A program made the translations under genes and the position numbers. DNA of 64,000 bases. Origin: Olavius algarvensis Delta 4 endosymbiont. Its GTDB lineage: Bacteria; Desulfobacterota; Desulfobacteria; Desulfobacterales; CAJINA01. Each line of letters opens with the position of its first letter. Position 1 is the stretch's first letter. Shown in pieces: positions 52,951-62,455 of the stretch. The stretch spans positions 178,624 to 242,623 of the forward strand of contig CAJINA010000122.1 of assembly GCA_905176665.1 (NCBI GenBank). Direction: 5' to 3'. The notes under the pieces were generated by a model, which worked only from the letters and a program-made list of their open reading frames with translations, was not told the origin of the DNA and ran no database searches.

Positions 52951-54159
52951 ATGGCAACAGGAATACGAGATAAAGTGGCAATCATCGGGATGGGCTGCAC
53001 CCGTTTCGGCGAACGCTGGGACGCAGGGGCCGAAGAACTGATGGTGGAGGCCTTTGAAGAGTGCCTGGGTGATGCCGGCATCGAGAAGCAGGATATCGGG
53101 GCCGCCTGGCTGGGAACCTGCATGGAAGAAATCAATGTCGGTAAAACCGGTATGCCGCTGGCCACCACCCTGCGTCTGCCGATGATTCCGGTCACCCGGG
53201 TGGAAAACTACTGTGCTACCGGAACGGAGGCTTTTCGGGGCGCCTGCTACGGGGTAGCCTCCGGAGCCTATGATATCTGCCTGGCCCTGGGGGTAGAAAA
53301 ACTAAAAGATACGGGCTACGGAGGCCTGCCCAACCCGGGATCCGGTCATGGCAGCCTCTCCTGGCAGTGGTGGCCCAATCTGACCGCACCCGGTTCCTTC
53401 GCCCAATTGGCCTCCGCCTACGCCGCCAAGTATAAAGTCCCGGACAAGGACCTCAAAAGGGCCATGGCCCACGTCTCGGCCAAAAGCCACGACAATGGTC
53501 TCTTGAACCCCAAGGCGCACCTGCGCAAAAAAGTGACCATCGACCAGGTCATGGCGTCACCCATTATCGCCCACCCGCTTGGCCTGTTTGACTGCTGCGG
53601 CGTGTCGGACGGTGCCGCGTGCGCCATCGTGACCACGCCTGAAATTGCCAAAAAATTGGGCAAAAAGGACTTTGTGTCGGTCAAAGCCCTCCAGTTGGCC
53701 TTGAGCAGCGGCGAAGAAGTCGGGTACAACGACTGGGACGGCGATCATTTCATGACCACCACCAAATGCAGCCGCACAGCCTATGAAGAGGCCGGCATCA
53801 CGGATCCCAAAGAAGAAATCAGCATGATGGAGGTTCACGACTGTTTCTCCATTACGGAGCTGGTGACCATGGAAGACCTGCACATTTCCGAAAGAGGCAA
53901 AGCGGTCCGCGACATCCTGGACGGCTTCTACGACCTGGACGGCACCGTACCGTGCCAGGTGGATGGCGGCCTCAAATGCTTCGGACACCCCATCGGAGCA
54001 TCCGGCTTGCGAATGCTCTATGAAATGTACCTGCAGCTGTACGGCCGGGCCGGGGAGCGGCAAATCGAAAATCCGCGCTACGGTCTGACCCATAACCTGG
54101 GCGGGTTTCCGTTCCAGAACATCTGCAGTATTTCGATTATAGGCAAGTATGATGGTTAG
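52951..54159 (+). CDS. SCP-x-type thiolase (acetyl-CoA acyltransferase)
   Basis: 402 residues of the thiolase superfamily, SCP-x/lipid-transfer type. Nucleophilic Cys in VENYCATGTEAFRGA (near 90), the HDCFSITE stretch (near 290) and the CFGHPIGASG stretch (near 340) with His and Cys are as in the family. It cleaves a 3-oxoacyl-CoA with CoA. SCP-x thiolases in peroxisomes act on branched and sterol side-chain substrates; the neighbours fit this. GAGGGAGA precedes ATG 52951. Confidence 0.92.
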   Translation: MATGIRDKVAIIGMGCTRFGERWDAGAEELMVEAFEECLGDAGIEKQDIGAAWLGTCMEEINVGKTGMPLATTLRLPMIPVTRVENYCATGTEAFRGACYGVASGAYDICLALGVEKLKDTGYGGLPNPGSGHGSLSWQWWPNLTAPGSFAQLASAYAAKYKVPDKDLKRAMAHVSAKSHDNGLLNPKAHLRKKVTIDQVMASPIIAHPLGLFDCCGVSDGAACAIVTTPEIAKKLGKKDFVSVKALQLALSSGEEVGYNDWDGDHFMTTTKCSRTAYEEAGITDPKEEISMMEVHDCFSITELVTMEDLHISERGKAVRDILDGFYDLDGTVPCQVDGGLKCFGHPIGASGLRMLYEMYLQLYGRAGERQIENPRYGLTHNLGGFPFQNICSISIIGKYDG

Positions 54160-54201
54160 AAAACAAACCTGCTACCGCGACGATAAGCGGTTGTGGGCGG
54201 C

Positions 54202-54290
54202 GTCATCCTGATGAGCGGAGCGACGAAGCATCCCCTCCCATTGAGCACTTTCATTACCTGGGAGAGACTCTTCGCTACGCTCAGAGTGAC
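54202..54290. repeat. Short palindromic repeat (REP/MITE-like)
   Basis: GTCATCCTGATGAGCGGAGC at the left and GAAGAGTCTC-type sequence ending CTCAGAGTGAC at the right are complementary in an imperfect way (right arm, read in reverse, begins GTCACTCTGAGCG). This resembles widespread bacterial palindromes containing CATCCTGAGCGAAGCGAAG. It lies between the thiolase and the first acyl-CoA dehydrogenase. Confidence 0.7.
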
Positions 54291-54325
54291 AGATTCTATC
54301 ATACGATTTTAAGTGGAGACGCATC

Positions 54326-55474
54326 ATGTTTGAATTGACTCGGTCGCAAAAAGAGGTCCAGAAGGCCGCCCGTGAATTCGCGAAGGGCGAATTCGACAAA
54401 GACCAGGCCATCGAACTGGAAAAAACAAACCAGTTCCCCGCAAAGATCTGGAAAAAAGCTGCCGATCTGGGCTTTATCGGGATTCACTTCCCGGAAGAAT
54501 TTTCGGGCGGTGGATTGGGGCTGGTGGAAAATTGCCTGGTCGCAGAAGAATTCTGCCGCAAAGATTCCACCACCGGCCTGGCCCTGACCAACGCCGCCCT
54601 GGGAGGAGAGTGCCTTGCGGATTTCGGCTCTGGAGAACTGGGAGAAAAATACCTGCCGCCGGTCGCCGAAGGTGAAATTCTCTGCGCCGGTGCATTTTGT
54701 GATCCGGGTGCCCATGCGGCCTGGCCGAATACGGACACCCTGGCCATTGAAGCGGGCACCGACTTCGTTTTGACGGGTGAAAAATGCTACGTCATCAATG
54801 GTGTAACAGCCGGCTTTTTCATCGTTCTTTGTCAGACGGACCCCGCTGCCAGGCCGGCAAAGAGCTTGAGCCTGCTGCTCGTGGAAAGCGGCAGCCCCGG
54901 CCTTATGATCGAATCCCAGGGAAGAACCCTTGGCATGGGGATGAGCTCACTGGCAATGGTTCGATTTCAGGATGTCACGGTACCGCGGACCAACCTTGTC
55001 GGCAAACGCGGCAAGGGCTTTACGCTCTATGAGAGGTATCTCAACGCCAAGCGTATCACAGCTTCTGCCCAGGCCCTCGGCATAGCCCAAGGCGCCTTTG
55101 ACCGGGCCCTGGCCTATGTGAAGCAACGCGAACAGTTCGACCGCAAAATCGCTCAGTTCGAGGTCACCCAGCACAAGCTGGCCGACATGGCCGTGCAAAT
55201 CGAACTGGCCCGGTCGATTACCTACCGGGCAGCGGCTGAATACGACAGCAGCGGCAAAGATGCCGCCCTGCCGGCCATGGCGCGGGTGGCCACTGGGCGG
55301 GCCGCCTTTGCCGTTACGGATGAAGCCATTCAGCTCTTCGGAGGATACGGTTACATGACCGAACAGGAGGTCGAGCGCTTTTACCGCGATGCCAAGGCGC
55401 TGGAACTGTTCGGTAGCGGAGGCTCTCATCGCAAGAAGGTCATATCAAAATCTCTGCTCGGGAGGCTCTCATAA
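54326..55474 (+). CDS. Acyl-CoA dehydrogenase, catalytic Glu apparently missing
   Basis: 382 residues of the acyl-CoA dehydrogenase family: N-terminal helices (1-115), middle beta domain (FCDPGAHAAWP, CYVINGVTAGFF) and C-terminal helical domain (REQFDRKIAQFEVTQHKLADM, GGYGYMTEQEVERFYRDA). The base Glu in the usual YEGT place reads LELFGSGGS, and the alternative IVD/LCAD place reads YLNAKR, where the IVD type has Glu. So it may not dehydrogenate by itself. Its stop codon overlaps the ATG of the second dehydrogenase by one base, which suggests a heteromeric pair. Product and substrate unknown. Confidence 0.9.
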   Translation: MFELTRSQKEVQKAAREFAKGEFDKDQAIELEKTNQFPAKIWKKAADLGFIGIHFPEEFSGGGLGLVENCLVAEEFCRKDSTTGLALTNAALGGECLADFGSGELGEKYLPPVAEGEILCAGAFCDPGAHAAWPNTDTLAIEAGTDFVLTGEKCYVINGVTAGFFIVLCQTDPAARPAKSLSLLLVESGSPGLMIESQGRTLGMGMSSLAMVRFQDVTVPRTNLVGKRGKGFTLYERYLNAKRITASAQALGIAQGAFDRALAYVKQREQFDRKIAQFEVTQHKLADMAVQIELARSITYRAAAEYDSSGKDAALPAMARVATGRAAFAVTDEAIQLFGGYGYMTEQEVERFYRDAKALELFGSGGSHRKKVISKSLLGRLS

Positions 55475-56616
55475 TGGACATCATCCAATACTCCGAAGAT
55501 CACAAACAGTTTCGTAAAGACTCGCGGGCTTTCTGTGAAAAAGAGGCGGCGCCTTTCACAGACCAGTGGGAAGCCGACCACATTGTCCCCAAGGAGATCT
55601 GGCGCAAGGTCGGCCAGGCCGGTTTCTTATGCCCTGAGGTGGCCCCTGCATATGGTGGGCGGGGTGGAAATTTTCTATACGCCCTGATCATTGCCGAGGA
55701 GATGTCGCGCACCCGACACACCGGCCTGGCCACGGCCCTGCACAGCGATGTGGTCGTACCCTATATCAGTTCTTTTGGGTCGGAAAAGATGAAACAAAAA
55801 TACCTGCCAGGATGTGTCAACGGCGATATCATTACCGCCATTGCCATGACGGAACCGGATGCCGGCAGTGATCTGGCTTCGATGGGGACCACGGCCGTAG
55901 AAGAGGGCGATACAGTCAACCTGAACGGCTCGAAGACGTTTATCTCCAATGGGATCAACTGCGATCTGGTGATCGTCGCGGCTCGCGACCCGGAGGAGGA
56001 AAATCCCTACCAGGCCCTGTCACTTTATATTGTCGAAGACGGCACCCCGGGATTTACCCGGGGACGGCACCTGGACAAAATGGGCTGGTGGAGCCAGGAT
56101 ACCGCGGAGTTGTTCTTTTCCGGTTGCCGCATTCCGGTTGAAAACCGCATTGGAAACAAAGGTGACGGTTTTTTAATGCTTATGCAAAAGCTGCAGCAGG
56201 AACGCCTGGCCACTGCCATTGGCGGTGTGGTAACCGCCGAACGTATTCTGGAGTGGATCACCGACCACTGCAAAAATACCGAGAGAGGCGGCAAGCCCAT
56301 CTCCAAATACCAGGCCGCCCAATTCGCCCTGGTGGAAATGACCACCGAAGTCAAGATCGGCCGGACGTTCCTGGACAAACTGGTCGCCGATCATGTCGAG
56401 GGCCTGGAGATCATCGTGGAAACCTCCATGGCCAAATACTGGACCACCGAAATGGCCCGGCGGGTGGCCGACCGCGCCCTGGATTTGATGGGCGAATACG
56501 GTATTCTGGAACAAAGTCCCATTGTCAGGGCGTTCCGGGATGTACGGGTAATGTCGATATTTGCGGGCACGAATGAGATTATGAAGAGTATCGCGGCTAA
56601 ATTCATGGGATTATAG
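55474..56616 (+). CDS. Acyl-CoA dehydrogenase, IVD-type catalytic Glu
   Basis: 380 residues. Typical family stretches: AIAMTEPDAGSDLASM (FAD/substrate loop), GSKTFISNGINCDLV, and the C-terminal end (DLMGEYGILEQSPIVRAFRD, SIFAGTNEIMKSI). The MCAD-position Glu is Ala here (FAGT), but LMQKLQQERLA keeps a Glu at the position used by isovaleryl-CoA dehydrogenase. It should oxidise an acyl-CoA to the 2-enoyl-CoA and pass electrons to an ETF. Start ATG 55474 overlaps the previous stop. The pair probably provides the first step of the pathway. Confidence 0.92.
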   Translation: MDIIQYSEDHKQFRKDSRAFCEKEAAPFTDQWEADHIVPKEIWRKVGQAGFLCPEVAPAYGGRGGNFLYALIIAEEMSRTRHTGLATALHSDVVVPYISSFGSEKMKQKYLPGCVNGDIITAIAMTEPDAGSDLASMGTTAVEEGDTVNLNGSKTFISNGINCDLVIVAARDPEEENPYQALSLYIVEDGTPGFTRGRHLDKMGWWSQDTAELFFSGCRIPVENRIGNKGDGFLMLMQKLQQERLATAIGGVVTAERILEWITDHCKNTERGGKPISKYQAAQFALVEMTTEVKIGRTFLDKLVADHVEGLEIIVETSMAKYWTTEMARRVADRALDLMGEYGILEQSPIVRAFRDVRVMSIFAGTNEIMKSIAAKFMGL

Positions 56617-56788
56617 CCCGAAGCTGCTTCAAACAGTGCCTTCTGGCCCAATCTCGGCGTTGGGCGCGAAGTTCAAATCCTCGAAATACTCGGTGTATGC
56701 CTCCGGTTTAAACTTTGCCTCCGCCTTGATCTTGAACCAAAATCCTTTATTGAGATATCTTCTATTCCAATATATAAGGAATCTAATT

Positions 56789-57940
56789 ATGACCAATCAA
56801 GGAGCCTTATCCGGCGTTACTGTCCTCGACCTCTCCCGGCTGCTGCCCGGCCCCTATTGCTCTATGATCCTGGCCGATCACGGCGCCCGGGTCATTGCCA
56901 TCGAAGATAAAAAGCAGTACGCCAAAGACGGCCTTTTCCTGCCCAATGTATGCCGGAACAAGGAGCACATGACCCTGGACCTGAAGTCAGAGCCCGGACA
57001 GGAAATATTTGCACGCCTGGTCAAGAATGCGGATGTGGTCCTGGAAGGTTTTCGGCCTGGTGTAGTTAAGCGACTGGGTGTCGATTACGAAGCGATGCGC
57101 CGGATAAACCCGGCCATCATCTATTGCTCGGTAACCGGATACGGACAGACAGGGCCGTTTTCCGAGAAAGCCGGGCACGATGTCAATTACCTGGGCTATG
57201 CCGGCATCCTGGACATCCTGGGTGAAGCGAACCGCCCGCCCGCCATTCCGGGGGTGCAATTTGCTGATATGGCCGGCGGCGGGATGAATGCTGCCATCGG
57301 CATCCTGCTCGCCTTGTTTGCCCGCGAGAAAACCGGGCAGGGCCAGCACATCGACATCTCCATGACGGACGCCATGGTCAGCCTGCTTCCCGTCGCCCTG
57401 ATCTGGCAGCAGTTTTCCGGGCAGTTTCCCGAGCGCGGCAATGCCATGCTTTCGCATCGCTATGCCTGCTACAATACCTACGAAACCGCCGACGGCCGTT
57501 ATATCGCCGTGGGTGCCGTCGAGAGTCAGTTCTGGAAAACCCTGTGTGAACACCTGGGACTGTCCCAATATATCCACCTGCAGTACGATGAGGAAAAAAA
57601 GGAAGAAATCATTGCGGCTTTGCGCGACACTTTCCGGCAGAAAACCATGGCCCAGTGGGATGCGGAATTCAGCCAGATGGATGTCTGCGTCAGCGGCATC
57701 AGCAACCTGGAAGAAGTGTTGACTGATCCTCTGTTCCAGGAGCGGGAGATGGTGGTGGAACTACCCGGCGCCAACGGTCCACCGGAAAAAGCCCTGGGGG
57801 TCCCGGTAAAACTCAGCCAAACTCCCGGTACGGTCCGTAACGCATCAATAGGATTCGGAGCCAATACCGACGCCATCCTCAAAGAGCACGGCTACACGGA
57901 TGAACAGATCCGGCAACTTGCAGAGCAAGATGTGATTTAG
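56789..57940 (+). CDS. Family III CoA-transferase fold, alpha-methylacyl-CoA racemase-like
   Basis: 383 residues of the CaiB/AMACR fold. AGHDVNYLGYAGIL has His130 and FADMAGGGMNAAIGI has Asp160; these are 30 apart, like the catalytic His126/Asp156 pair of bacterial and human-type alpha-methylacyl-CoA racemases, and the sequence around them is close to AMACR. Family III transferases share the Asp but usually not the His. So a racemase, converting 2R- to 2S-methylacyl-CoA, is the better call. ATG 56789 has AAGGA upstream and skips an unsupported 5' extension. The SDR follows by 13 bases. Confidence 0.86.
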   Translation: MTNQGALSGVTVLDLSRLLPGPYCSMILADHGARVIAIEDKKQYAKDGLFLPNVCRNKEHMTLDLKSEPGQEIFARLVKNADVVLEGFRPGVVKRLGVDYEAMRRINPAIIYCSVTGYGQTGPFSEKAGHDVNYLGYAGILDILGEANRPPAIPGVQFADMAGGGMNAAIGILLALFAREKTGQGQHIDISMTDAMVSLLPVALIWQQFSGQFPERGNAMLSHRYACYNTYETADGRYIAVGAVESQFWKTLCEHLGLSQYIHLQYDEEKKEEIIAALRDTFRQKTMAQWDAEFSQMDVCVSGISNLEEVLTDPLFQEREMVVELPGANGPPEKALGVPVKLSQTPGTVRNASIGFGANTDAILKEHGYTDEQIRQLAEQDVI

Positions 57941-57953
57941 AGGAGAATACCGC

Positions 57954-58694
57954 ATGACCCAAAAAATTCTGATTACCGGCGCATCGTCCGGCATTGGTCG
58001 GGCGCTGGCCTATGAATTGGCGGACCGTGGATACTCTCTGGCTCTGACGGCCCGGCGGCTGGAAACCCTGGAAGATATCCGGGATGATTTAAAAGCAAAA
58101 CATCCGGCTGCCACGGTGGTGGTACATTCATTGGATGTGGCTGCCTATGATTCAGTTCCTGAGGTAATCTCCACCTGTGTGGCCAAACTGGGCGGCCTGG
58201 ACATCCTGTTCGCCAACGCCGGTATCGGACTGGGTGAAAAGGTGGGAAAAGGGCGTTTCAGCGAAGCCCGCCAGACCATTGAAACCAACCTTTTAGGTGC
58301 TATGGCCTCTGTGGATACGGCCGTCGAACACTTCCTCGAAAAGGGCCAGGGGCACATCGTGGGTGTCGCTTCGGTGGCGGCCTTCAGGGGGCTGCCGCGC
58401 AGTTCGTCCTATAGCGCCTCCAAGGCTGGTTTCGCCATATACCTGGAGTCCCTGCGAGCGGAGGTGTTTCGTAAAAACATCCATGTCACCGTGTTGTATC
58501 CCGGCTATATCGATACCCCCCTCAACGATATGCTGCCCAGCCGGCCGTTTCTCATCACCGTTGAGAAAGGGGCCACGATCATAGCCGACCTGATCGAACG
58601 CAAAGTGAAGTCTTCCACGGTGCCGGTTTGGCCCTGGTGTATCCTGGGACGGATGCTGAAACTGCTACCCACCAGCGTGGTGGCCAAGTTGTGA
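57954..58694 (+). CDS. Short-chain dehydrogenase/reductase
   Basis: 246 residues. NAD(P) motif TGASSGIGRALAYELA, NAG stretch (FANAGIGLGEKV), catalytic Ser-Tyr-Lys set (VASVAAFRGL, YSASKAGFAIYL), and a hydrophobic C-terminus (VPVWPWCILGRMLKLLP) that may associate with the membrane. Classical SDR of unknown substrate. GAGGAGA precedes ATG 57954. It is the last gene of the acyl-CoA run. Confidence 0.9.
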   Translation: MTQKILITGASSGIGRALAYELADRGYSLALTARRLETLEDIRDDLKAKHPAATVVVHSLDVAAYDSVPEVISTCVAKLGGLDILFANAGIGLGEKVGKGRFSEARQTIETNLLGAMASVDTAVEHFLEKGQGHIVGVASVAAFRGLPRSSSYSASKAGFAIYLESLRAEVFRKNIHVTVLYPGYIDTPLNDMLPSRPFLITVEKGATIIADLIERKVKSSTVPVWPWCILGRMLKLLPTSVVAKL

Positions 58695-59024
58695 GGCTAA
58701 TCTCACTGCACGATTTTTAACCTGACCACTTTGGAAATCTATCATTCATATCCATACCCGCGAATCGTAGTAAAGGAATCTTCGGATGGGGTTTGAGGAA
58801 AAAGAAATTCTGAGATTGACTGAATGGGAGGTCGCAAATCTAATTCTCCCTCTCGTAACCACGGTAACGTTATATGAAGGCTCTGCCCCGATAGCGTATT
58901 TATGCAGTCGAATAGCTGAAAGCACAGGACGGTCCTGAGGCGCCTCTGGGAAGACGTATCGTGTAATACGGTCTGATCCACTTGTGGTCGTTGTCTGTTT
59001 TGAGTGGATGCAATTGGATATGGC
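58695..59024. other. Intergenic region after the acyl-CoA cluster
   Basis: 330 bases. A TTGACT (58816-58821) followed 17 bases on by TCTAAT could be a weak sigma-70-type promoter for the EFR1 gene. No strong terminator or gene is seen. Confidence 0.4.
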
Positions 59025-60182
59025 ATGAAATCATTCGACACTGCATTGCTTTATGTTTTAAGCGGTACCGGCAACACCTTTCGGGTGGCGCGCTGGATAG
59101 AAAGCCTTTTTGAACAAAACGGAATCAAAACAGATCTTAAATTTATCGAAAATGCTGACTTGCCAGAAGACTTTAAACATGCCGACCGTCAATTGACCAC
59201 GCTAATGTTTCCCACGCACGGATTCATGCCGCCCTGGTCCATGATCAAATTTCTGTTCAAAATGCCCCGGCAAAAAAAAGCAAAGGCTCTGAGCATTGCC
59301 ACCCGCGGTGCCATATGGATTGGACCTTTAAAGATACCGGGCGCAGCCGGTTTTGCAAACTTCTTTACCGCGTTGGTCCTCTTGTTCAAGGGGTATGATA
59401 TCCGGGGATTTTTCAGTCTGGATATGGCCGCCAACATGAATAATCTCCATCCCAGCCTTACGCTGCCGGCCGTGAACGGTATTTGTAAAAAAGCGAAACG
59501 AAAAATTGAGTTTTGCATGTCTCGAGTGATGGCAGGCAAGCGACTGTTGTTTACCCTGAACAACCTGTATGAAGGCATTGTGACATGCCTGATATTCTGG
59601 TTGATTCCGATATTTCCGATTCTCTATCTGATTTTTGCTAAAGCAAGCATGGCGAAAATCATGTTTGCCAACAACAATTGCGTGTCCTGTGGGATGTGTA
59701 CCAAAATCTGCCCAAACCAGGCGATTGAAATGAAAAGCTTCTTTGGGAAGAAGCGACCGTTCTGGACCTATCACTGCGAGAACTGCATGCGCTGCATGGG
59801 CTATTGTAGAAAGAAGGCGGTTGAGGCCGGGCACTCCTATATTCTCTTGCACACCTTTATTATGGCTGTCCCGGTGGTTGCAAATATCACGACGGGGTGG
59901 ACCAACGCCATTGGAGATATTTTGGGGATTAATAACGACTGGCTCATGGTATTGGTGGAAGCGCTATATTATATACCGGCTCTTTTTTTATCCTACTGGG
60001 TATTCTGGATGTCAATCCGGATTCCGGCGGTTAATACGATATTCAGTTTTACGACGCTGACCCATTATTTCAAACGGTTTCATGATCCGGAAACCCGGGT
60101 TAAATCTCTGGTGAAAAGGCAGAAAAAGAAAGATATAATCAAGACCGACCATGAGGATATGATACTTAATTCAAACAAGTAA
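59025..60182 (+). CDS. EFR1-type flavodoxin/ferredoxin membrane protein
   Basis: 385 residues from ATG 59025. N-terminal flavodoxin-like domain (VLSGTGNTFRVARW, the phosphate-binding turn), then hydrophobic helices (VTCLIFWLIPIFPILYLIF), two [4Fe-4S] motifs (CVSCGMCTKICP, CENCMRCMGYC), and a second hydrophobic region. It is a membrane-bound flavin/iron-sulfur electron carrier of unclear partner. GTG 59004 is also in frame. It resembles the next gene in fold. Confidence 0.85.
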   Translation: MKSFDTALLYVLSGTGNTFRVARWIESLFEQNGIKTDLKFIENADLPEDFKHADRQLTTLMFPTHGFMPPWSMIKFLFKMPRQKKAKALSIATRGAIWIGPLKIPGAAGFANFFTALVLLFKGYDIRGFFSLDMAANMNNLHPSLTLPAVNGICKKAKRKIEFCMSRVMAGKRLLFTLNNLYEGIVTCLIFWLIPIFPILYLIFAKASMAKIMFANNNCVSCGMCTKICPNQAIEMKSFFGKKRPFWTYHCENCMRCMGYCRKKAVEAGHSYILLHTFIMAVPVVANITTGWTNAIGDILGINNDWLMVLVEALYYIPALFLSYWVFWMSIRIPAVNTIFSFTTLTHYFKRFHDPETRVKSLVKRQKKKDIIKTDHEDMILNSNK

Positions 60183-60246
60183 AATACACCGGTTGCGCGC
60201 CGGTGATTTTGATGGTTCTCCTTTCAACGAAAAGACAAAATATATT

Positions 60247-61098
60247 ATGAATGTAGAGTTAAGGTATTTTTCAGGTACAGGCAACTCATATAAAATCATA
60301 GATACGTGTAAAGAAGTGTTCATTCAAAGCGACTGTGAAGTTTCCCTTTTTTCTATTACCGACATCGCCAATATAAACGAAGAAGCCGATATAATAGGTT
60401 TTTACTTTCCAGTTTATGCGTTCGGAATTCCGCGAATATGCGGACAGTATTTATTGAATTTGCCAAATTTTAAAAACCCCATAAATACGTTTATTTTGAT
60501 TACGGCCGGTGACCCGGAGGAAGCCGGGTTTTCTGTAAAAGAAAGCACTACAATTTTGGGAAAGAAAGGACTTGATGTAACTTATAGTGCAGTTATTCAC
60601 ATGCCTGCGAATTGGACAGTATCAATGAACCCGCCACCCAAAAAAGAAGCTCAATTGATAATCAACACCGGCGTAAATAGGGCAAAGGAAATAGTCCCAG
60701 ACATTCTGGATGGTGTGCGTCGCCAGCACACCTTCAATTATCCATCAAGATATAGCAAATTTGGTTTCTATAAAGATTATTATATGTTCAAATGGTTGGG
60801 CGTCAGTAATTTGTGGAGGGATTTCAGGACAGATGAAACGTGTGATTCGTGTGCATTGTGTGAAAAAATCTGCCCAACAAGTAGCATCCAAATCGTAAAT
60901 ACCAGGCCTCAATGGTTTAAGACCTGCGAACAATGCATGCGTTGTGTAAATTATTGTCCGCAACAAGCAATTTTTCAAAAAGGAACAGGCAGTATCAAAG
61001 GTAAAAACATATATCACGAACCTACTTTTAAACCACTAAAAACAAAAAAGCATAACAAAACGAATGCAACCGACGTAACAATCAATGCGGCTGATTAG
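60247..61098 (+). CDS. EFR1-type flavodoxin/ferredoxin protein
   Basis: 283 residues from ATG 60247. Flavodoxin-like N-terminus (YFSGTGNSYKIIDTC) and two [4Fe-4S] motifs (CDSCALCEKICP, CEQCMRCVNYCP). It lacks the membrane helices of the gene upstream. Base composition is clearly AT-richer than the genes on either side (many AAA, ATA and TTT codons), which suggests acquisition from elsewhere. An in-frame start at 60193 is possible. Confidence 0.85.
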   Translation: MNVELRYFSGTGNSYKIIDTCKEVFIQSDCEVSLFSITDIANINEEADIIGFYFPVYAFGIPRICGQYLLNLPNFKNPINTFILITAGDPEEAGFSVKESTTILGKKGLDVTYSAVIHMPANWTVSMNPPPKKEAQLIINTGVNRAKEIVPDILDGVRRQHTFNYPSRYSKFGFYKDYYMFKWLGVSNLWRDFRTDETCDSCALCEKICPTSSIQIVNTRPQWFKTCEQCMRCVNYCPQQAIFQKGTGSIKGKNIYHEPTFKPLKTKKHNKTNATDVTINAAD

Positions 61099-61156
61099 CG
61101 GCGCTTCAGATTCTGGCATGATCTCCATTTTCATTCAACCCTAAGGGAGAACTGTT

Positions 61157-62338
61157 ATGACCCAAGTGTTTCAGCCCGCGGTTCTTGGTTCCCTGGAACT
61201 GCAAAACCGGCTCATCCATTCCGCCACTTTCGAATGCATGGCTGATGAAAACGGCGCGGTAACCGATCATTTGGTAAAACGCTATGTCAACCTGGCCAAA
61301 GGAGAAGTGGGTCTGATCATCCCCGGCCATCTGTATGTGCATCCCAGGGGAAAAGCGTATGCCGGGCAGACGGGTATTCATGATGACCGGTTGATTCCCG
61401 GGTTATCCCGCCTGGTCGACGCGGTGCATGCTGCCGGCGGGCTTATCGCCTTTCAGCTGGCCCACGGCGGGAGGCAGTGTCCTAAGAAAGTCATTGAAAA
61501 AGCTCCTTTGGCGCCCCATGGGTTCGGCCGGGATCCCGCTAGCCTGAACAAACCGGCGGCTGCCACCGATGCCGATATCCAGGAGGTGATCGCTTCATTT
61601 GCAAAGGCCGCCCAAAGGGCCTTTGATGCCGGGGCGGATGCCATCCAAATCCATTGCGCCCATGGGTATTTGCTCAATGAGTTCCTCTCCCCCTTTTTTA
61701 ACCGAAGGCATGATCAATGGGGGGGCTCACCGGAGAACAACTTCCGTCTGCTCAAGCATATCATCCTGGCCATTCAACAAACGGCGGGGCAAGACAGGGT
61801 GGTTATAGTCAAAATGAATACAGATGATTTTACCCCCAAAAAGGGCATCACCCCGGACTTGGCGACCCAATACGCAGCCTGGCTGGCAGATCTGGGCGTA
61901 GCGGCCCTGGAGGTGTCCAGCGGGACCTATTACACCTTTCATACGGTGCGTGGCGAAGTTCCCATCGACGACCTGGCCTGGGCCCTGCCCTGGTGGATGC
62001 GGCCCCTGGCCACGGTGATTTTCAAAAAGCAGGTTTTTCCCTGCCGGTTCCAGAAGCTGTATCATCTTCCGGCGGCGGAAAAAATTAAACCGGTGGTCGG
62101 CGATATGTCTCTGATTCTGGTGGGAGGGGTGAGAACGCTCAGCGAAATGGATAAGGTTTTGTCAGCATCAAAAGCGGATTTTCTATCCATGAGCCGCCCC
62201 TTTATCCGAGAGCCGTTTCTGGCCAAACGCATGCAACAGGGTAAAACCAAAGAAGCTACCTGCATTTCCTGCAACAAATGCTTTGCCGCAGTTTTCAACG
62301 GCCTGCCGTTGCGGTGTTATGTCGACGGCCTGCCCTAA
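61157..62338 (+). CDS. Old-yellow-enzyme-type NADH:flavin oxidoreductase
   Basis: 393 residues, a TIM-barrel flavoprotein. It has the FMN/substrate stretches of the family (GGLIAFQLAHGGRQCPKK, IQIHCAHGYLLNEFLSPFFN, SPENNFRLL) and a C-terminal CISCNKC motif (C-x2-C-x2-C), here without the rest of a full cluster site. It reduces activated double bonds with NAD(P)H in other members. AGGGAGA precedes ATG 61157. Substrate unknown; the EFR1 proteins could supply electrons. Confidence 0.9.
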   Translation: MTQVFQPAVLGSLELQNRLIHSATFECMADENGAVTDHLVKRYVNLAKGEVGLIIPGHLYVHPRGKAYAGQTGIHDDRLIPGLSRLVDAVHAAGGLIAFQLAHGGRQCPKKVIEKAPLAPHGFGRDPASLNKPAAATDADIQEVIASFAKAAQRAFDAGADAIQIHCAHGYLLNEFLSPFFNRRHDQWGGSPENNFRLLKHIILAIQQTAGQDRVVIVKMNTDDFTPKKGITPDLATQYAAWLADLGVAALEVSSGTYYTFHTVRGEVPIDDLAWALPWWMRPLATVIFKKQVFPCRFQKLYHLPAAEKIKPVVGDMSLILVGGVRTLSEMDKVLSASKADFLSMSRPFIREPFLAKRMQQGKTKEATCISCNKCFAAVFNGLPLRCYVDGLP

Positions 62339-62455
62339 AAGCCGGTGATACAGATGGCCTTTGAAATAGACCAAGGAATACGAGCACTAATCCTCGGTCT
62401 GCATCAGTTGACGTCGGCCAAGGAATCTTGGCAATAATCCACAGTAGGTACTCTA

